A DNA stretch of 64,000 nt from Ampelomyces quisqualis. Taxonomy: Eukaryota > Ascomycota > Dothideomycetes > Pleosporales > Phaeosphaeriaceae. Location of the stretch: positions 186,001 through 250,000 of the forward strand of contig JAGTXZ010000003.1 in the NCBI GenBank assembly GCA_018398575.1. Direction: 5' to 3'. The notes under the pieces are model-generated. The model saw nothing but the letters and a program-made list of their open reading frames with translations. It did no database searches and was not told where the DNA came from. Shown here in pieces: positions 35,001 through 46,747 of the stretch (its first letter is position 1; each line of letters begins with the position of its first letter). The position numbers and the translations under genes were made by a program.

Positions 35001-36858
35001 GTGAGGCAGACGACTCCGTACAAGAATTAGCGCTGAACTTGATCCTGAGGTTGGCCGAGAGTGATCGACCTGCTTTGGCGATTGATTTGGTGATCAAGAC
35101 AATCCTGGAGAGGCCTGAGGCGAGCTCGTGGCACAGGAAGTTATTGAAGCCAAAGTTCCTCAAGAGATCAAGCGCGGGAGATGCGGAGATGTGCTTCAGA
35201 CGCTTTTCAGTGACGATTTTAGAGAGGGCGAAGACCAAAGGTGATAAAGCAGATGGCGACGGTGGCAAGCTGGCTGAGTCTGATGAGATGGGCGTGGCTC
35301 AAACCAAGCCCTTCGCCAAGATCATTACCATCAAATTCCTAGCCCAAATCCTACGCGACGTCGGAACTGTCGATGAACCATCCGCTATATCCATTCTTTC
35401 CATCCTCCTCCACATGGCCACACACATCGACATCCGCCTCAACACTATCAAATCTCTCCTGCACATGCTCGACACTGCCTCATCTGAGATGATTAAGAGT
35501 TCTTCCCGCGCTGGAGTCCGTAATACCTCAAGCTGGCAACGTCAGCGAGCTAAAATCCTTCCGCGAAAACGACTGAATTAAAGCAGAAGATAGTGGTGTA
35601 CTCCCTGCTTATCCAGACATGGACGATCAAAATCCTACGATGAAGCTTTTCGTCGAGCACTTCCGTTGCGGCACCGCACCTAGCGAGCGGCACCAGCTAT
35701 TCGTTTCCCGCATTTTACTTCCAACATTGACACATCATCAAGAAAAAATATCGCGCTGAGCAAGGCTATCTCTGCGAGAATACGACGTGGTAGCCAACGT
35801 CCCAGTCCATCCACAATACACAACACAGCTCCTTCGCCACCTTGGCACATCCTTCCCCCAAGCTGCTCTGTCAGACCTCGTGTCATACATGATATTCCGC
35901 ATCGCCCCTCCGCCCGCCATCTTCGACCTCAACGCTCGACTCCGCGCATCGAAGACGGAGTCGAAAAAAATAGATGTTCAAACGTGGTTCCGACTGTATG
36001 GGTCGACGCTCGCTTCAACACTGACGTTTCGCGAGTTCGGCATCCTTTCACTACTCGACTGCCCTACCAATCTGGCCAAGGGAAACGGCATTACGCCAGA
36101 TGTTATCATGCGGAAGTACCTGAGGGCGTTTAAAGCCATCGTTCAAGTCGATGCGCCCTTGTACACGAGATTGACGGATAGTTTCTTGCCGACATTGATG
36201 AGTGGGGAATACGCAACAAAGGCCGTGGTGGGGGGAGCATGGGAAACCAATTGTAAAGGAAATGATTAGCTTCGTCGACACACTCCGCACAGAAGAGTGG
36301 GTAAGAGATCCAAATCGCTCTCCCTCCGTCCTTCCACAAACTTTTCTCTGGCGTCTCTTACTCCTAGACTTCCCATGGCCCACCGCTCACACCCCCGACA
36401 TCGACAACTCAGGCTGTAAAGAATTCGCAGACCAACTTGGCGCCGTGCTAGACGGTATGAGTGCGGGCGTATATCACGAGAAATAAGACCAAGTGAAAAC
36501 CTACCTCGAAAAGGACTTCGTATCCAAACCCCGCGAAGATAGACGACGCATCAAATCCATCGGGCCCCGCACGACTTTCGTTACCAACCCAGACATTGCG
36601 CACAATGTCCTACAAAGTCATCGATTACGCATCGCTACGCATTTATCTTCTCACGCGGAAAGAACTACGCATAGAGTGGCGGGTTTCTTGAGAATAGACC
36701 TAGCGAGATATTTACTGTCGTTGGTGCAACATGGTTGGGCATCGCTCCGATATCCCGAGGGCAAAGCAGATGCTAGGAGGATGGTGGAGCGGTGGAAAAT
36801 CGATGAGAGAGAGACGGTTAGGAGGATTGGGGTGGAGCAGACGTGGGTGTTTACATGA
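32001..36858 (+). pseudogene. Remnant of a very long (about 1,600 aa) gene of unrecognised family
   Basis: Long coding-like segments follow one another on the + strand with no gap but in changing frames. They lie at about 32001-32150, 32150-32610, 32600-33486, 33480-33830, 33830-34550, 34550-34680, 34690-35530, 35530-36240 and 36235-36858. Junction points (near 32150, 32605, 33475, 33820, 34560, 34690, 35540 and 36235) lack usable GT-AG introns. Additional in-frame stops occur at about 33870 (TGA after IYTAL), 35570 (TGA), 35758 (TGA) and 36484 (TAA). The composite has helical, repeat-like stretches (for example FADSLRLLCSHPVF, LALNLILRLAESDRPA) but no motif I can name. Intact flanking genes argue against sequencing error, so this is a recently decayed large gene. 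Confidence 0.75.
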
Positions 36859-38391
36859 ACGAGGACAATACCGACATAGTCTTTGAGATTGCGAGTCGAG
36901 TGCCTACACGAAGGTTCGGCTATTCAGACGTTTTAGCATAGGTTGCGAAGCGAGTTAAGCGTGCGTTGCGTGTCCCGTTGCGAATCAGCTAGTTACTGCA
37001 GGGTGCGTCACTTTGTACCACAATACTCCTAGTCATTGAGATTGCGAGCCGCGCGCTTGGACTTGGGTGGTTCGGACAATCCCAATGAAAAAAAGAATGT
37101 TAGTTGAACTCTTTCCTGCCCGTAGTTCTACGGAGCACCCGCGTGCTTGAGTTTTCCTAGGTATTATGAGCTCGAATTGGAGTTGTAGGCGCACATTGGG
37201 CTGGTTTATACGTCTAGTTTTGTACACCATTTTCGTAGTTCTTTTCAAGGGCGCGAGGCAAATGCGGGCATGGATCAAAGGAGAGTAATTCGAGCGTTTG
37301 CGATGACAGTAAGTGTAGCTTTACAGACAGTGCTGCTTTCAAACTTCCATGAAAATAACTGACTAGTTACCTGTTGTTACCTTGCTCGGACGCCGACGAC
37401 AATGTCTTGTGCCGTAGTGGCAGGTGATGTGTGACACGATGGGACAGGCTGAGTTATTCAGGCGACTATCTCCTGCCTTTAGAATCCGAGCTGTTGTTGG
37501 GGGGAAGATGTTGAGACTCGCTTGGTAACCTCTTCTTGTTACTTTTTAATAGGGGCTTGTTTGAACGCCTGGATCCTCGTTCGATGGCTACCAAGCGCAC
37601 GCTAGCAGGCAGTGCAGGATCAGATGCACGCCTTGTTACACATGCTGGGTCTTATTACTTACTTCCGCGTGCAAGTACTCCAAATCTGTTAGCTCGACAG
37701 AGTGCAAGGGAGTCAAAGGTGGATACGATGTTTGCTACCGGCTTGGGGACCCGCCAATAGTTTTCTCTCACTAGCGCTGCTTTAGGTCATGGTTTCAGCT
37801 GCATTCAAACTAGATACGGTCGATAGATGTGCACATGGTGCGACTTGGTCCTGATGGATGAATGCTTCTAATCAAGGAACTTTTGTGAGCACATCATCAC
37901 GAGATTTATGCCCTTGAGGAAGTAGTAGAAGAGCAGCACCTTTTGTAAATTGAATTAACCGCGGTTGCTTTCGTTGGCAGAACAGAGCTGGCCATTGGAA
38001 CAGCGATGTAAGTTAGCACACGCTCAATCTCTAACCGGTCCAAAGCCTGGTACAGCAAAACAATCGGCAGAAAAGGTAGCCCAATGTATCTCGGCAACTT
38101 TCCATGTCCCTCAGCTGTATCGGCAATCCAACGCGGGGTTGTGTTACCTAGATAGCATACACGAGCTAGTAAGCGCATGCGTCCTGTATGTTGATATTTG
38201 TTCGCTTCCACACATCACTTTATCCTGCCGCGCTTGTCGCCGTGGGAATTCTAGAACGGATGTTAAGGGGGCTGGTGGGCGACTCTATAAATTATCTCAT
38301 CAACGCCAGCATCGCTCACTCATAGAACACGAGCACTCCTCACCTCATACTCCCAGATACATAGCTCTAAATAACACTCCCAACATCAAAC
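36859..38391. other. Intergenic region, no supported gene
   Basis: About 1.5 kb with only short, motif-less frames (37033-37278 minus, 37536-37760 plus, 37906-38211 minus). The last 100 bases before 38392 (CT/CA-rich with CACTCATAGAACACG) may be the leader of the next gene. Confidence 0.4.
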
Positions 38392-39378
38392 ATGATTCGG
38401 ATTTCATGCGGACGCTCGAATGCAGGGTCTTCTGGCCTCTCGACACTGAACCAGGGCCGGCGCAGAACTTACTCATCCTCGATCACGGGCTTAGTGATGA
38501 ACTCCAATTCACCCTTCTTATCGTCATCGCATCTGCCGCAGGATCGCACAATGTCAACCATATCACGGAAATCGAGTCTCGGTGGTATGATGTCACCACT
38601 AGCGAAGAATTTTACACAACTTCCCCGCGATGAGAGCTTCCATGATGCAGTGGCGCAATTCCAGCGTGAACTTCTGCAGACAGAGACAAACTTCCTTGTG
38701 AACCTTGGCGAGCAACGTAGGGCGCAATTGGGCATCGAGCATCAACCTTCGACCTCTGCTGCAACGATCTTCAGTTCCCATATGGAGACACTTTGTACTC
38801 TGATGGGCGCCAAGCCGTGTGTCCTCTACTTCATGGCACGCGAGGGACGAGATTATAGGCTTTTTTTTGACGAGTTGATGAATAAAGTGCACTTGCCTCT
38901 TTTCATGAAGAACCGTCTCTCCCAATACGGGTTTTCTCTTCGCACCATCACAAACGATGTGCGTATCGAAGCCATGCATCCTGCCGAGAACTGGAAGGGT
39001 GCATGGATGCTAGTCGACACTCGCGACAAGATGTTCGAGGTCGTTGACCAAGAGATCCTCAAACCACAACGTAATTGCCTTGCCCAGTTTTTAGCCGGAA
39101 GGGCGCTCGGGTACCCAGTTCTACCCATGAATGTACCACTTGAGAGGCGATACGTGTACATTGACAAAACTGCCACTCGAGAATTGGCGGCACTCTATGG
39201 AGACGTGGTCGACGATGTAATTGGCTTAGACTATATTGCGCCAGCGGGATTTGAACAAGAGAAGGAGTCACAGGAGCACTTTGAGGAGTTTCGCAAAATT
39301 GGGCGCAGATTCGGAAGAGAATACGTCATGAGAGTAGGAATCATACCTCTTCATTTGAGGGAGGAGTATTCCTGTTGA
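38392..39378 (+). CDS. Hypothetical protein (up to 328 aa)
   Basis: A single open frame of 328 codons with protein-like composition throughout. Examples are FHDAVAQFQRELLQTETNFLVN across 80-105 and LSQYGFSLRTITNDV, with LGYPVLPMNVPLERRYVYID near 240 and an acidic C-terminal helix. No signal peptide, TM helix or catalytic motif was recognised. The first about 50 residues are Ser/Arg-rich, and translation could also start at MSTISRKS (codon 54). Family not recognised. Confidence 0.65.
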   Translation: MIRISCGRSNAGSSGLSTLNQGRRRTYSSSITGLVMNSNSPFLSSSHLPQDRTMSTISRKSSLGGMMSPLAKNFTQLPRDESFHDAVAQFQRELLQTETNFLVNLGEQRRAQLGIEHQPSTSAATIFSSHMETLCTLMGAKPCVLYFMAREGRDYRLFFDELMNKVHLPLFMKNRLSQYGFSLRTITNDVRIEAMHPAENWKGAWMLVDTRDKMFEVVDQEILKPQRNCLAQFLAGRALGYPVLPMNVPLERRYVYIDKTATRELAALYGDVVDDVIGLDYIAPAGFEQEKESQEHFEEFRKIGRRFGREYVMRVGIIPLHLREEYSC

Positions 39379-39976
39379 ATGTGCTCAGACAGTTTTGGTC
39401 ATACCACCTAAGCATCCGGTAATCCGTCAACCAGCTCAGGCATCTGTGCAGATGTATCTTCACTACCGTCTTGCTACAGAACAGATCTTATATGGAGTTT
39501 TGAGTTTCCATGAAGGGTCTCCTCCCATTCGGGCTTAGGGCCTTGGCTGTGCTTGCCTGTAGATAGTTTGAGCCGCCTCACCCATGAGACTCTCAACTAA
39601 CTAATCAATCAAGATACAACAAGCTTTTGCTGTCTTTTGGGCCTCGGCCGTAGCACATCTTCTCAAACTTGCAGCTCTATTCATAGCCACTTATCGCTAG
39701 TTATTGTGAATACTTTCTGCCACTAACTGTCGTGGAGGACAAAGAGTAGCGTGCGGCAGTAGACCAGCTCAATGACTTGCTTGTTTGTTGAGACATTCAT
39801 TCACAATCATCGCATACAATGCCCTTCTTTCTTGAACAAAGAGGACTTATGAGCAATCAGGTTGTCCTTGCCAATAAACACAAAGAATCACGATGGGATA
39901 TAGACAGCATGTCATTAAAGTCTGGCTTGCTTCTAGCAATCACTCAACACTCAGTGCACCTTTCATATCAAACATC
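39379..39976. other. Intergenic, no supported gene
   Basis: About 600 bp upstream of the kinase-like gene, with no motif recognised. Confidence 0.35.
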
Positions 39977-42516
39977 ATGGCAGCTCCACTCCGTCCCTCG
40001 GTCCGCAACACCGATACAGAAAGAGTCTACCAAAGTTTCGATGCAGTTGATCAGCAGCTCTATAATGGCTTGAGATTTCTATACGAGAAGGCGGCTTTCT
40101 TAGCGTTTATTGAGGCATCAGGCATGTGCGAAGCTTGGGTGGGTTATTTAGCTGCTGACAAGACTTCACAGGTTTGAATCTGGCTAATGGCATTACGATA
40201 CAAGTGGAGTGGAACAGACATGGGGCGACCTACGTGAGAGATTGGCGTACGAGACGTCGGCTTCTAAGACCTCGTAATGCCGCAGATGCGCCCTTGCCGG
40301 TTCAGGCTGTTGTGCCACCTCCTCTACCTCCTCCACCTCCTCCTCTTCCTCTAGTCCCAGTCTCTGCCTTAGGGCCAATAGCCGGAAACGACCCTCTGCC
40401 ACCAGTTGGGCTAGTGACACTACAGCCCGAAATACCGCAGCCTACTACACCTGCAGCAGCCCATCCACAAGATGCAGACGAATCTGATAGCCCAGTGACT
40501 CTCGCAGGAGGTTCGCCACGATTCTTGTTGGTTAATGACCCCGACGCCGACAGATACGTTAGGCTCTCCCCTACTAGGGGTCAGCGTGCTCACGTGGAAG
40601 AATTTCTCAATTCAACAGATTGGAAATTTGTCAAGGTCTTGTTCCAGACAGAATTGAACGATGAGAGGGCCAGACAAGCGATCAATCCAATCAAGAGCAT
40701 CAACCTGTATGTCCGTAAGGATGTCCATGGAATAATACGCGAGGTAGGTCCCAAGTCCTTGTTTTCGTTCAAATAACTAACAGCTAGACAGCAAATAGTG
40801 GTCAAGTGTGTCGATGTTACCCTGGAGAATGAGCTCGTCTCGGCAGAAAATGAGGTCAGAATGAACGCTACGCTAGAAAAGATAAAGTGTAGCCATCTCC
40901 TCAAGACTTTTGGCGACTCTGTCCGAAAAACTAGGAAACGACTCGAGCCGAAGGGCCCAGCACGTGCAGAAGAACAGACAGTGATCCACACGTATTCCGA
41001 GTTCGCACATTTCGGAGCTCTATTTCACTTGACAGCTGCGCACAACAGCCAAGCAATGTAGGTTTCGATTTATAATCAAAGAAAGGCGCGACGTGAGCTG
41101 ACATTATTCTCTCAGCCCTGTACCCGAGCACTTCATCTGGCATTTCTTGAGCCAGATGACAGAGGCACTATTGGCCTTCAAAACTGGCACTTGCGATAAG
41201 CCACGCTCTGAGGAACGTGTTGCAGAAGGCGATGCTGCGCCAGCTGCCGCGGGCTGGGAAGCGTTGTTGCATAGCGATATCAAGCTGGAAAATGTGTTTT
41301 GTTGTCAGGAGAACACAGTCTACCCATCCTACCCTCGAATAGTGTTAGCAGATTTTGATCTAGCACATTCTGTCAGAAATCTGGCATCGCGTTATGTTGG
41401 AACCCTTACAACACAACCTCCCGTAAGTCCAGACTCTGATGTCAATTGCGCGCTCTAATTTTTTGTCAGGAGAGGAATGCTTTTGCATCGGATTTTCCTA
41501 ATGATTATGCACCAGATAAATGGAAAATATCGGAGAAGTCCGACATCTGGGGAATTGGTGTCATCGCTTACTTGTTGTTGTCTGCTGGCAGTACCGAGGG
41601 CTCTTATTTAAGAGCAAATAACAAGATGGCTGCAGACGCGGGATCTTGGGTACACGATTTCGCTACCACTAATGTCGAAAATCATCCGACCGGGAGTTTC
41701 ATCAACGGGGAAATTCATCACTTTTCGGACATATATTCACTGGGACTCATCCGCCTTGTCGATCAATGTCTGCAGTACAGGCCAGAGGCCCGTCCAACAT
41801 TGAAATACATGAAATGTAAGATTAAAACCAACATTGAGAGGCTAAATAGTATGTACGGTGATGAGATCAAAAAGAATGGAAAAGCCGTTGCTAGCGGACA
41901 TGAAGTCCTGTATGGGCAGAACAACAAACGTCAGAACGAATTTGACGTCGGACAAGGATATGAGCCTCCAAGAAAACGTCCACGGATTCCTTTAACTGCT
42001 GAGCAGGCGACAGAATATCGCACTCTAGTCGACAGTTGGGCTGATACTACGCGCTATCCACGCCCAGACTCTGCTTCTCAAACCAATCTTGTTCGCACAA
42101 TCGATGATGCCATTGGGAATAGCCAGGACGAAGAAATCACGCAGATATATGATGAAGACTCTCTTCGACACGCATATAATTACATGCTTTCGTGCATGCG
42201 ATATCGTCTTGACGAAGACGCTACGTTCTCCTGGCATACTGAGTGGAATGATGATCTCCAACAGTCCTTCAACCAAACCAATAGAGTTGAACTACTTCGC
42301 CGCCTCCATGAGTTCGTTGTTCCCGAGCTTCTGAATGATAGCCCCGCTGTCGAACTAGAACATGCCATAAGAGCATTCGAACATGCCCTTGAATGGGCCT
42401 TGTTCCTGTTGAAAAAGAAAAACGAGCCGCTGGCACCGGCGCTTGACGAGAAAACGGAGATGCATAGAGCTTTGCGAGATTGGGTCTTTGTACATCCATA
42501 CTCTCGGGCCAAATAG
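39977..42516 (+). CDS. Fungal protein kinase-like protein with altered HRD and DFG motifs
   Basis: Clear downstream exons are 40792-41057, 41116-41422 and 41470-42516, with introns GTAGGT...GACAG, GTAGGT...CTCAG and GTAAGT...GTCAG. Upstream, 39977-40171 (MAAPLRPS...LYNGLRFLYEKAAFLAFIEASG) and a Pro-rich exon ending at 40743 belong to the gene, but their exact splices are unresolved. The kinase fold is seen as VVKCVDV (beta-3 Lys candidate), AENEVRMNATL (helix C Glu), LLHSDIKLENVF (catalytic loop with Asp, Lys and Asn kept but HRD changed to HSD), LADFDLA (DFG changed to DFD) and SDIWGIGVIAYLLL (helix F Asp). A basic PPRKRPR nuclear-localisation-like stretch and a C-terminal helical domain of about 190 residues follow. 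It could be an active atypical kinase or a pseudokinase. A degraded paralogue lies immediately downstream. Confidence 0.7.
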
Positions 42517-42921
42517 AATAGCTTTGGCAAAGTACGTTTCGCATTGCACGCTATAGGGCGAACTCTAGTAGAGGTTACATAACTGGTTTTTTTTGATTTT
42601 GTTAGCATAGAAATGTTTCTCATTCATTGCCATGAGTGAATCGGCTGTCTGCATTGTGTTAATTAACTTCAATAACGAAGTGTTGCGGTAAAAAGGTAAT
42701 ATGCCAAAGTAGCACAAGATTTTTTCGGTGCGACACAAAGAAATGGACAATCATTTTGATCTGAGTTTAGTTTCCATAATCTTTGAATTTTTCTTTATTA
42801 AAAATTGCACCATGTCACTGTTCATTGGCAAAGCAATTTGGTAATGGAACAAACTATCTCGCTCGCTGTTCAAGATGCAAAGTCTGTGTTCGTACATCAC
42901 AAGTGACACATAGCATGCAGA

Positions 42922-44319
42922 ATGGCTAACACGACACGACCTTTCATCCACGAAACAGCAAAGAGGACGCTATATCACAGCATAGATACCAAAGATGAAC
43001 AGTTATACAATGGTCTTACGTGGTAGTACGAGAGAAATGCATTTCTTGATATGATCAATGGGGCGCTTAGTGAAGAGACGTCACTACTTAGTGGCGCATC
43101 AGTGCGCGAGCTCTAGGTCAGCAGAAGCGAAAGGCTTGTTAAAAGTGGAAGCACAAGAGCAGGGAACTCAATGCAGGAGCGCTTGCGGTAGCGCCTAAAG
43201 ATGAAGCATCACTTTCATCTGCTGTTGAAGGAGACACCGACCCTGCGAGGGATTTCTCACAGCCTTTTCCAGATGCGATGGGAGAAAATATTCAGCTAAG
43301 CAACGATGGTTCCCGCCGGGATACAAAGAGTTAAAATGGTGCATCTGCGCAGGACAGGAACGTCGCATCGGAGGAGAACATAGATGATACACCCGAGGGA
43401 ACTATTAGCAAACCTAATATAACAGCCCAGAGAGATAGACAAAGCAATGATAAAGTACTCGAGGGCAATCTTGGTCCAGTGCTGTTGATCATCTCGGGAC
43501 TAGACGATGAGGGTGCAACTTTTCGAGCCATCGAAAGCGATTCGACAACAAGTACGTTCTGACCTGAGCGGCAATTGGCACTTCGCACACGTCATTTCTC
43601 AGAAACCCACGATCGAGGGTCGTCAGCCAATGTACATCGATTTGTACGCACGAGTAAATGAAAATGGGGTCATTGAAGACCGAGTCGTCGCGAAAGTAGA
43701 GGACTTCCAGCGAATGCAAGTTGCTGAGATTAAGGGAAACAGAGCCGAGAAGGAGTACAACATGAAACACGGGTATGAAGCTATGCAGAACGAGGTAAAG
43801 ATCAATTCGCTGTTGGCGAGGACGCGATGCAGCCACATCATTGGCTGCCGAGGCAATAATGGACAGCGATGGAAGCGCGACATCGATGAAAACTATCCGG
43901 CGCAAACTTTCATCTATAGCGGTTATGCTGAAGGCAGAACGTTGGGAGAAATCATTGCGGAGTACGCAGCAGACGATGAACATATACCAGAACATTATAT
44001 TTGGTTCGTGAGGAACTCACTCCTTCAAGCTCTTGTCGTATTCAGAGATAGCTTGATATGCCTAGAGGCTTCTGACCAGCATGCGGTCAACTCAGGTCTA
44101 GACAAGTCTGAAGATATTGCCAGTGAGAGATGGCAACCGATTGTTCATCGCGACATCAGAACGTCAACGTCTTCATCGGGGACTCGCTCTTCATCTACCC
44201 TTTCTGGCGCCGACCACTGCTCGCTGACTTTGGTCTCAGCAGAGTCCTGGAAGATTATGACCCCAAAGGTCCCGAGCAGGATAATGACCACCCCAATAAT
44301 AAAAGAGCACTGTAACTCT
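42922..44319 (+). pseudogene. Tandem kinase-like paralogue, inactivated
   Basis: Starts MANTTRPFIHET and continues YHSIDTKDEQLYNGLTW, matching the first exon of the upstream gene. It then meets a TAG at about 43024 where the paralogue has a sense codon. A second stop (CTAG) is near 43115 and a TAA near 43332. The kinase core resumes at about 43560-44150 (HVISQKPT, AEKEYNMKHGYEAMQNEVKINSLLAR). At about 44158, just after an intact HRDI, a one-base shift is needed to read NVNVFIGD and LLADFGLSR. The frame ends about 35 codons later, before the activation segment and C-lobe. The catalytic motifs here are canonical (HRD, DFG), unlike the upstream gene, yet the copy is dead. Confidence 0.75.
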
Positions 44320-44952
44320 ACTACAACAAATGTTTAATATAAGCCCTCGCATGGGACAGATAAAAACAAGATTCTTAACGGATCTGTCCATTCAGATTCT
44401 TTACCTAACGCTCTCTTAGAAAAATAACAATAGTCAAAATTTCTTGATTTTCGTGGCCCATGCCCGCTCTAGTAAGTTACAAATTTGCGTGGTTATGCGC
44501 TCCGCGCGGACAATCCTTGGGACTTTTCGAAGAAACCGTTGGGCCCGAGTACGTAAAACAACACTTGTCTTAACAAAGCTAAGATGCAGTTAATTGACTA
44601 TGTGGCCGTCTTGCATACAGATCCCTGTTGTAGCATGCGGCTACGCAGCAATAACTCGCTTTTGGGGGAAAGCTTCGTCCAATCCGCAGTGCAAAGTGGT
44701 CGACAATGTGTGAGGAAAGCCTTTGTGCTTTTTCGCACCACTTTTCGCGTGCATTGCAAGGTGGGCACCGGACAGTTCCTGGGACCTGTGGTACTTCGTA
44801 CCGGTACCTGGAAGTTGGCGCGCGAGTGCCGTTAGGTACCCGCGTGCCGCCAGTCTTGGCGCCCAGGCATTTGGTGCACTTCTTTCCCTCACGATACAGA
44901 CGTAAAAGATGCTTCTATATCCCCTCATAGCCACTCCAAATGGAACACAGGC
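44320..44952. other. Intergenic, no supported gene
   Basis: Contains a cluster of GGTACC-type palindromic words at about 44789-44842 but no supported gene. Confidence 0.35.
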
Positions 44953-45631
44953 ATGGAAGACCACGTTGCGTGGAGAGAACAACGATGCGCAAGTGCTGAG
45001 GCCATAGTGCGATCATGCGTCGCAAAAATCCCGAAAACAACTTTCTTCACGCTGCCTTTACCGGTAGAGCTTCGAGACGAGATCTACCAGTACTCTTTCG
45101 CTGTCTTCAAAGCTCCAGGAGTCCAGCCTCCTCCACAAACAGCACCGGGAGGTCTACTTTTGGCCGCGAAAGACGGAAGTCTCGGAAGGACGTTCGTCAT
45201 TTGATCTACAAGAAGAATTTCTAGTGTACATAAGTCGCATGGGAAAAGATGGTGTTTACTGTAGCGGAACCATTCGGTTCCTCGTGCGCCGCCTGCCACC
45301 CCACTTCTTCATCAATCGCCAAATGCTCGAAGAAGTTGCGGTACTATACTTCACAACCATCAGCCTGACAATCGTCCAAGCGGGCTACTCGAACTCGACA
45401 ACTTTTCTTGACAACTTTCCAAATGGCGCAGCATGGCAGAATACACGCCAATTGGAGTTCAAAGGGGCCCAGAAGAATTATGCGATTGCAACCAACGACT
45501 TTGACCTTCACGCAGATCGTTCTGTCCACAACATCGCGGTTCGCTGTCCTCGACTCCAAAAGCACATCTTCACACTACTTCCCTATGTCTTCAAGACACT
45601 ACCCGAATTTCAATGTCCGGTGGCGATGTAG
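44953..45631 (+). pseudogene. 2EXR/F-box-like protein gene, frame-disrupted
   Basis: The first frame (44953-45204) contains FFTLPLPVELRDEIYQYSF near residue 35, a 2EXR/F-box-like motif typical of expanded fungal families. It stops at TGA 45202. The protein resumes in another frame, readable from about 45180 (RSSFDLQEEFLVYISRMG), with FINRQMLEEVAVLYFTTISLTIV, the usual second half of such proteins. It ends at 45631. Either an unrecognised small intron or a frameshift lies between 45120 and 45180. I favour disruption. Confidence 0.5.
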
Positions 45632-46747
45632 CGAGCCTACACGCCATCTGAATTCGAATGGTAGCGGAGCAAAACAATCCTTAAGCTCCTTTGAACTTAA
45701 GAGGTATTTTCCATGACACGAATTGACTGATTGATTGATTTAGTTCAACGCCTTTCAAAAGAGCGCACGAATCTCACAAGAGTTTTCGAAAATCTGTGCT
45801 TAAAGCATCTGTGTATTGGAGTTGCTGTAGATCCGTGGCAGTACTGACATATTATGACCAACTGAGAGGTTTTATTTGAAGTGTGTACGGCAGAGCTGGA
45901 ATCCAAGGCAATTTGTGACCGGGGGCGCGGCTTGAAGGTCGAGAGGAAAGTCGTGCTGCCTCAGGAACAGCCGATGCTGAGGTACCCTTCCTATCTTACT
46001 ACATCTGTAAGAAGATTACGGGGTCATTCGTGCGTGGACAGAGGGTATTAATGATCTGCTGGGGTGGAATGACGTCAAATTTCTTCACTAACGGTACTGT
46101 ACTTCCACACCTTAGTTTACTGTATTGCGACGTATCGCACTCGTGCCACTTAAATGCCCTTTCTGGCTCTACAACACCGCATTTGTTTCTCCTTTTTCTT
46201 CGAACATTTCCATCTTCCGATTGATGCTCGCAATCCCGGCAGTAGCTCGATGATTTCTGGTCGTGGTTTTATGAGCTCACCAACAGTTTGCAAGTGCAGC
46301 TTGCACACACTCACGAACGCTGATCTGTTTAATCGGTGATTCAGCTTGTTGAGTGCTTCGAAACATTTCAGATGTAAGTCACGAGGGCCCGGGACCGGGA
46401 TTCCACTTTCAAAGTTGGGGTCCATGATTGTTTTAAGCCACGGATAATGCGCTGATCAATTGTGGTCCTTTTCAGGAGCTTTCAAATGGTGTTGTCTGTT
46501 GCTTCATTCTAACGAATTCTATCGGAGAGGGGACCAAACGCATGTGACGCGTCTTGTCCGCAATTATGAGTGAATGAGTATGTTCTGTTTCAATGAATTC
46601 AGGTTCCCGTGCTTGGAATACTTTGGGTAGCACACATTAACGCCAATCTAGGGGCTAATATGGGTAGCGTACAGTAGAATATGGTTCGTGAAGGAGGAAA
46701 AGACAGGCGACTCGACCCGTGCGCGGGGATGCGGATTCACTGAGCAC
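45632..46747. other. Intergenic, no supported gene
   Basis: One minus-strand frame (46150-46425, 91 aa, MDPNFESGIPVPGPRD...) looks mildly protein-like but has no recognisable motif or partner exon. The rest shows nothing. Confidence 0.35.

Noticed and set aside
38392..38550. Signal peptide at the start of the hypothetical protein
   Set aside because: The N-terminal region is Ser/Arg-rich without a hydrophobic core.
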